A stretch of 14,224 nt of DNA from positions 1-14,224 of the forward strand of contig JAICWX010000227.1 in NCBI GenBank assembly GCA_025934635.1. Reading direction: 5' to 3'. Position 1 is the first letter of the stretch. Every line of letters starts with the position of its first letter. This document shows, one piece after another, positions 13,586 through 14,224 of this stretch. The translations under genes were made by a program, and so were the position numbers. The stretch is from Streptosporangiaceae bacterium. Its GTDB lineage: Bacteria; Actinomycetota; Actinomycetes; Streptosporangiales; Streptosporangiaceae. The notes below the pieces were generated by a model, which did not search any database, was not told where the DNA came from, and saw only the letters and a list, made by a program, of their open reading frames with translations.

Positions 13586-13662
13586 TTGGTGGGTAAGTGG
13601 CGGCAGGCACCCTCCGCACAAGGTAAGGTCAGTTCCGGTCGCCGTCGGACGGGGACGGGTTT

Positions 13663-13729
13663 TGCGTTAGCGCATTTAACCGCCGCCGCCGTTGTCGATC
13701 GACGGGTTCCGCGGTTGCAAGGGCGGAAC
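13663..13729 (+). other. Structured leader of the cold-shock gene
   Basis: The 178-bp gap before the cold-shock gene contains a small hairpin TGCG-TTAG-CGCA (13663-13674), a palindrome GTCGATCGAC (13694-13703), and a 7-bp stem GTTCCGC (13706-13712) with GCGGAAC (13723-13729). A TANNNT hexamer, TAAGGT (13624-13629), could be its -10, giving a leader of about 125 nt. Long folded leaders are typical of csp mRNAs, where they act as temperature-sensitive elements. No function is shown here. Confidence 0.4.
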
Positions 13730-13763
13730 TCGAGGCCCGAGCGAAGTTAGGGAGTTGTTTGGA

Positions 13764-13967
13764 ATGGCTCAGGGCACCGTCAAGTGGTTTAACCCGGACA
13801 AGGGATACGGCTTCATTGCCGTCGACGGTGGCAAGGACGTTTTCGTCCACTTCTCCGCGATCCAGTCGGATGGGTACCGCACCCTCGAAGAGGGACAGCG
13901 GGTCGAGTTCGAGATCACGCAGAGCGACCGGGGCGCGCAGGCCGACAAGGTTATCGTGGTCTCTTAG
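13764..13967 (+). CDS. cspA: Cold-shock protein, CspA family
   Basis: 67 aa single cold-shock domain, the standard length. It begins [20 protein letters not shown], containing RNP1 (KGYGFIAV, about 13-20), followed by RNP2 VFVHFSAI (about 26-33); the end is [20 protein letters not shown]. It is a five-stranded beta-barrel that binds single-stranded RNA/DNA and acts as an RNA chaperone in the cytoplasm. The start ATG 13764 has AGGGAG (13749-13754) 9 nt upstream. It is likely monocistronic, with its own leader and a strong terminator. It belongs to the SC-type Csps common in actinomycetes, several of which are constitutive rather than cold-induced. Confidence 0.97.
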   Translation: MAQGTVKWFNPDKGYGFIAVDGGKDVFVHFSAIQSDGYRTLEEGQRVEFEITQSDRGAQADKVIVVS

Positions 13968-14022
13968 TTCGCTCGTGGCCCCGGCTGGTAGCGGGACCAC
14001 AGATCTGCCGGGTTCTGCCGGC

Positions 14023-14049
14023 CGGCCCGGCCCCACCGGGGCCGGGCCG
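14023..14049 (+). terminator. Strong GC hairpin after the cold-shock gene
   Basis: CGGCCCGGCCCC (14023-14034) pairs perfectly with GGGGCCGGGCCG (14038-14049) around the loop ACC: a 12-bp G+C stem 55 bp after the stop codon. The tract after it (ACGTACTTTC) has only a short T-run, as is usual for actinobacterial terminators. Confidence 0.8.
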
Positions 14050-14224
14050 ACGTACTTTCAGGCCTGATCCGCCGCCTCTCCCCTCGGACCTGGCGGCTTC
14101 CAGCGGCACGTAACCCCTACCTATGTTCTCTTCGGCATGCCCGGAACCGGGCCTTGCCGCGTCGGCTCCAGGTTCTCGCCGGGAGCCCGAGTCGCACGAG
14201 TGCGCTGGCCAAGCGGCCACGATG

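Noticed and set aside
14123..14224. Open frame from ATG 14123 running to the window end
   Set aside because: Only 34 codons, no Shine-Dalgarno, no recognisable motif; another frame from 14139 is also open. It could be the start of a downstream gene but cannot be supported.

Overview
The window is high-GC DNA with GTG and ATG starts, short overlapping gene junctions and actinobacterial gene families (DUF3263, an HspR/HAIR-controlled lon, OtsA of the actinobacterial type, a CysO-like sulfur carrier). It reads as chromosome of a filamentous or related actinomycete (Streptomyces/Streptosporangiales-like). The exact genus cannot be told from the sequence. I see no mobile element, CRISPR array, tRNA or rRNA.

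Layout: (1) 3-656, the 3' part of an Sfp-type phosphopantetheinyl transferase gene. (2) 720-3693, a tightly overlapping lutABC operon for oxidation of L-lactate to pyruvate. (3) 3694-4138, a long intergenic stretch with tandem and inverted repeats that ends in a perfect HAIR operator (CTTGAGT-N7-ACTCAAG) for the heat-shock repressor HspR, just upstream of lon (4139-6550). (4) On the minus strand, convergent with lon, a signal-peptide/TM-anchored subtilisin-like protein (6572-8776) whose Asp, His and oxyanion-Asn positions are all substituted, so it is probably a pseudoprotease. (5) A small DUF3263 gene (9011-9256) overlapping otsB (9253-10074), facing otsA on the minus strand (10103-11686); together these make trehalose from UDP-glucose and glucose-6-phosphate. 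(6) A SAM-I riboswitch (11773-11910), a threonine-synthase-family PLP enzyme (11927-13195) and a CysO/MoaD-like sulfur carrier protein (13274-13585). (7) A cold-shock protein gene (13764-13967) with a strong terminator hairpin (14023-14049). The last ~175 bases hold nothing I can call.

The most interesting part is block 6. A riboswitch that senses the methionine product SAM makes little sense on a true threonine synthase gene. It makes good sense if the PLP enzyme uses O-phosphohomoserine plus sulfur delivered on the carrier's C-terminal thiocarboxylate to make homocysteine, i.e. a sulfur-carrier-dependent methionine branch analogous to CysM/CysO in cysteine synthesis. I recall a recent report of an O-phosphohomoserine route of this kind in Streptomyces (MetM/MetO), but cannot verify here that these genes are the same. 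The carrier has a 12-residue tail after its Gly-Gly, so a protease must mature it. The second notable item is the apparently inactive membrane-anchored subtilisin homologue. The rest is ordinary stress and central metabolism (heat: lon; osmotic/desiccation: trehalose; cold: Csp).
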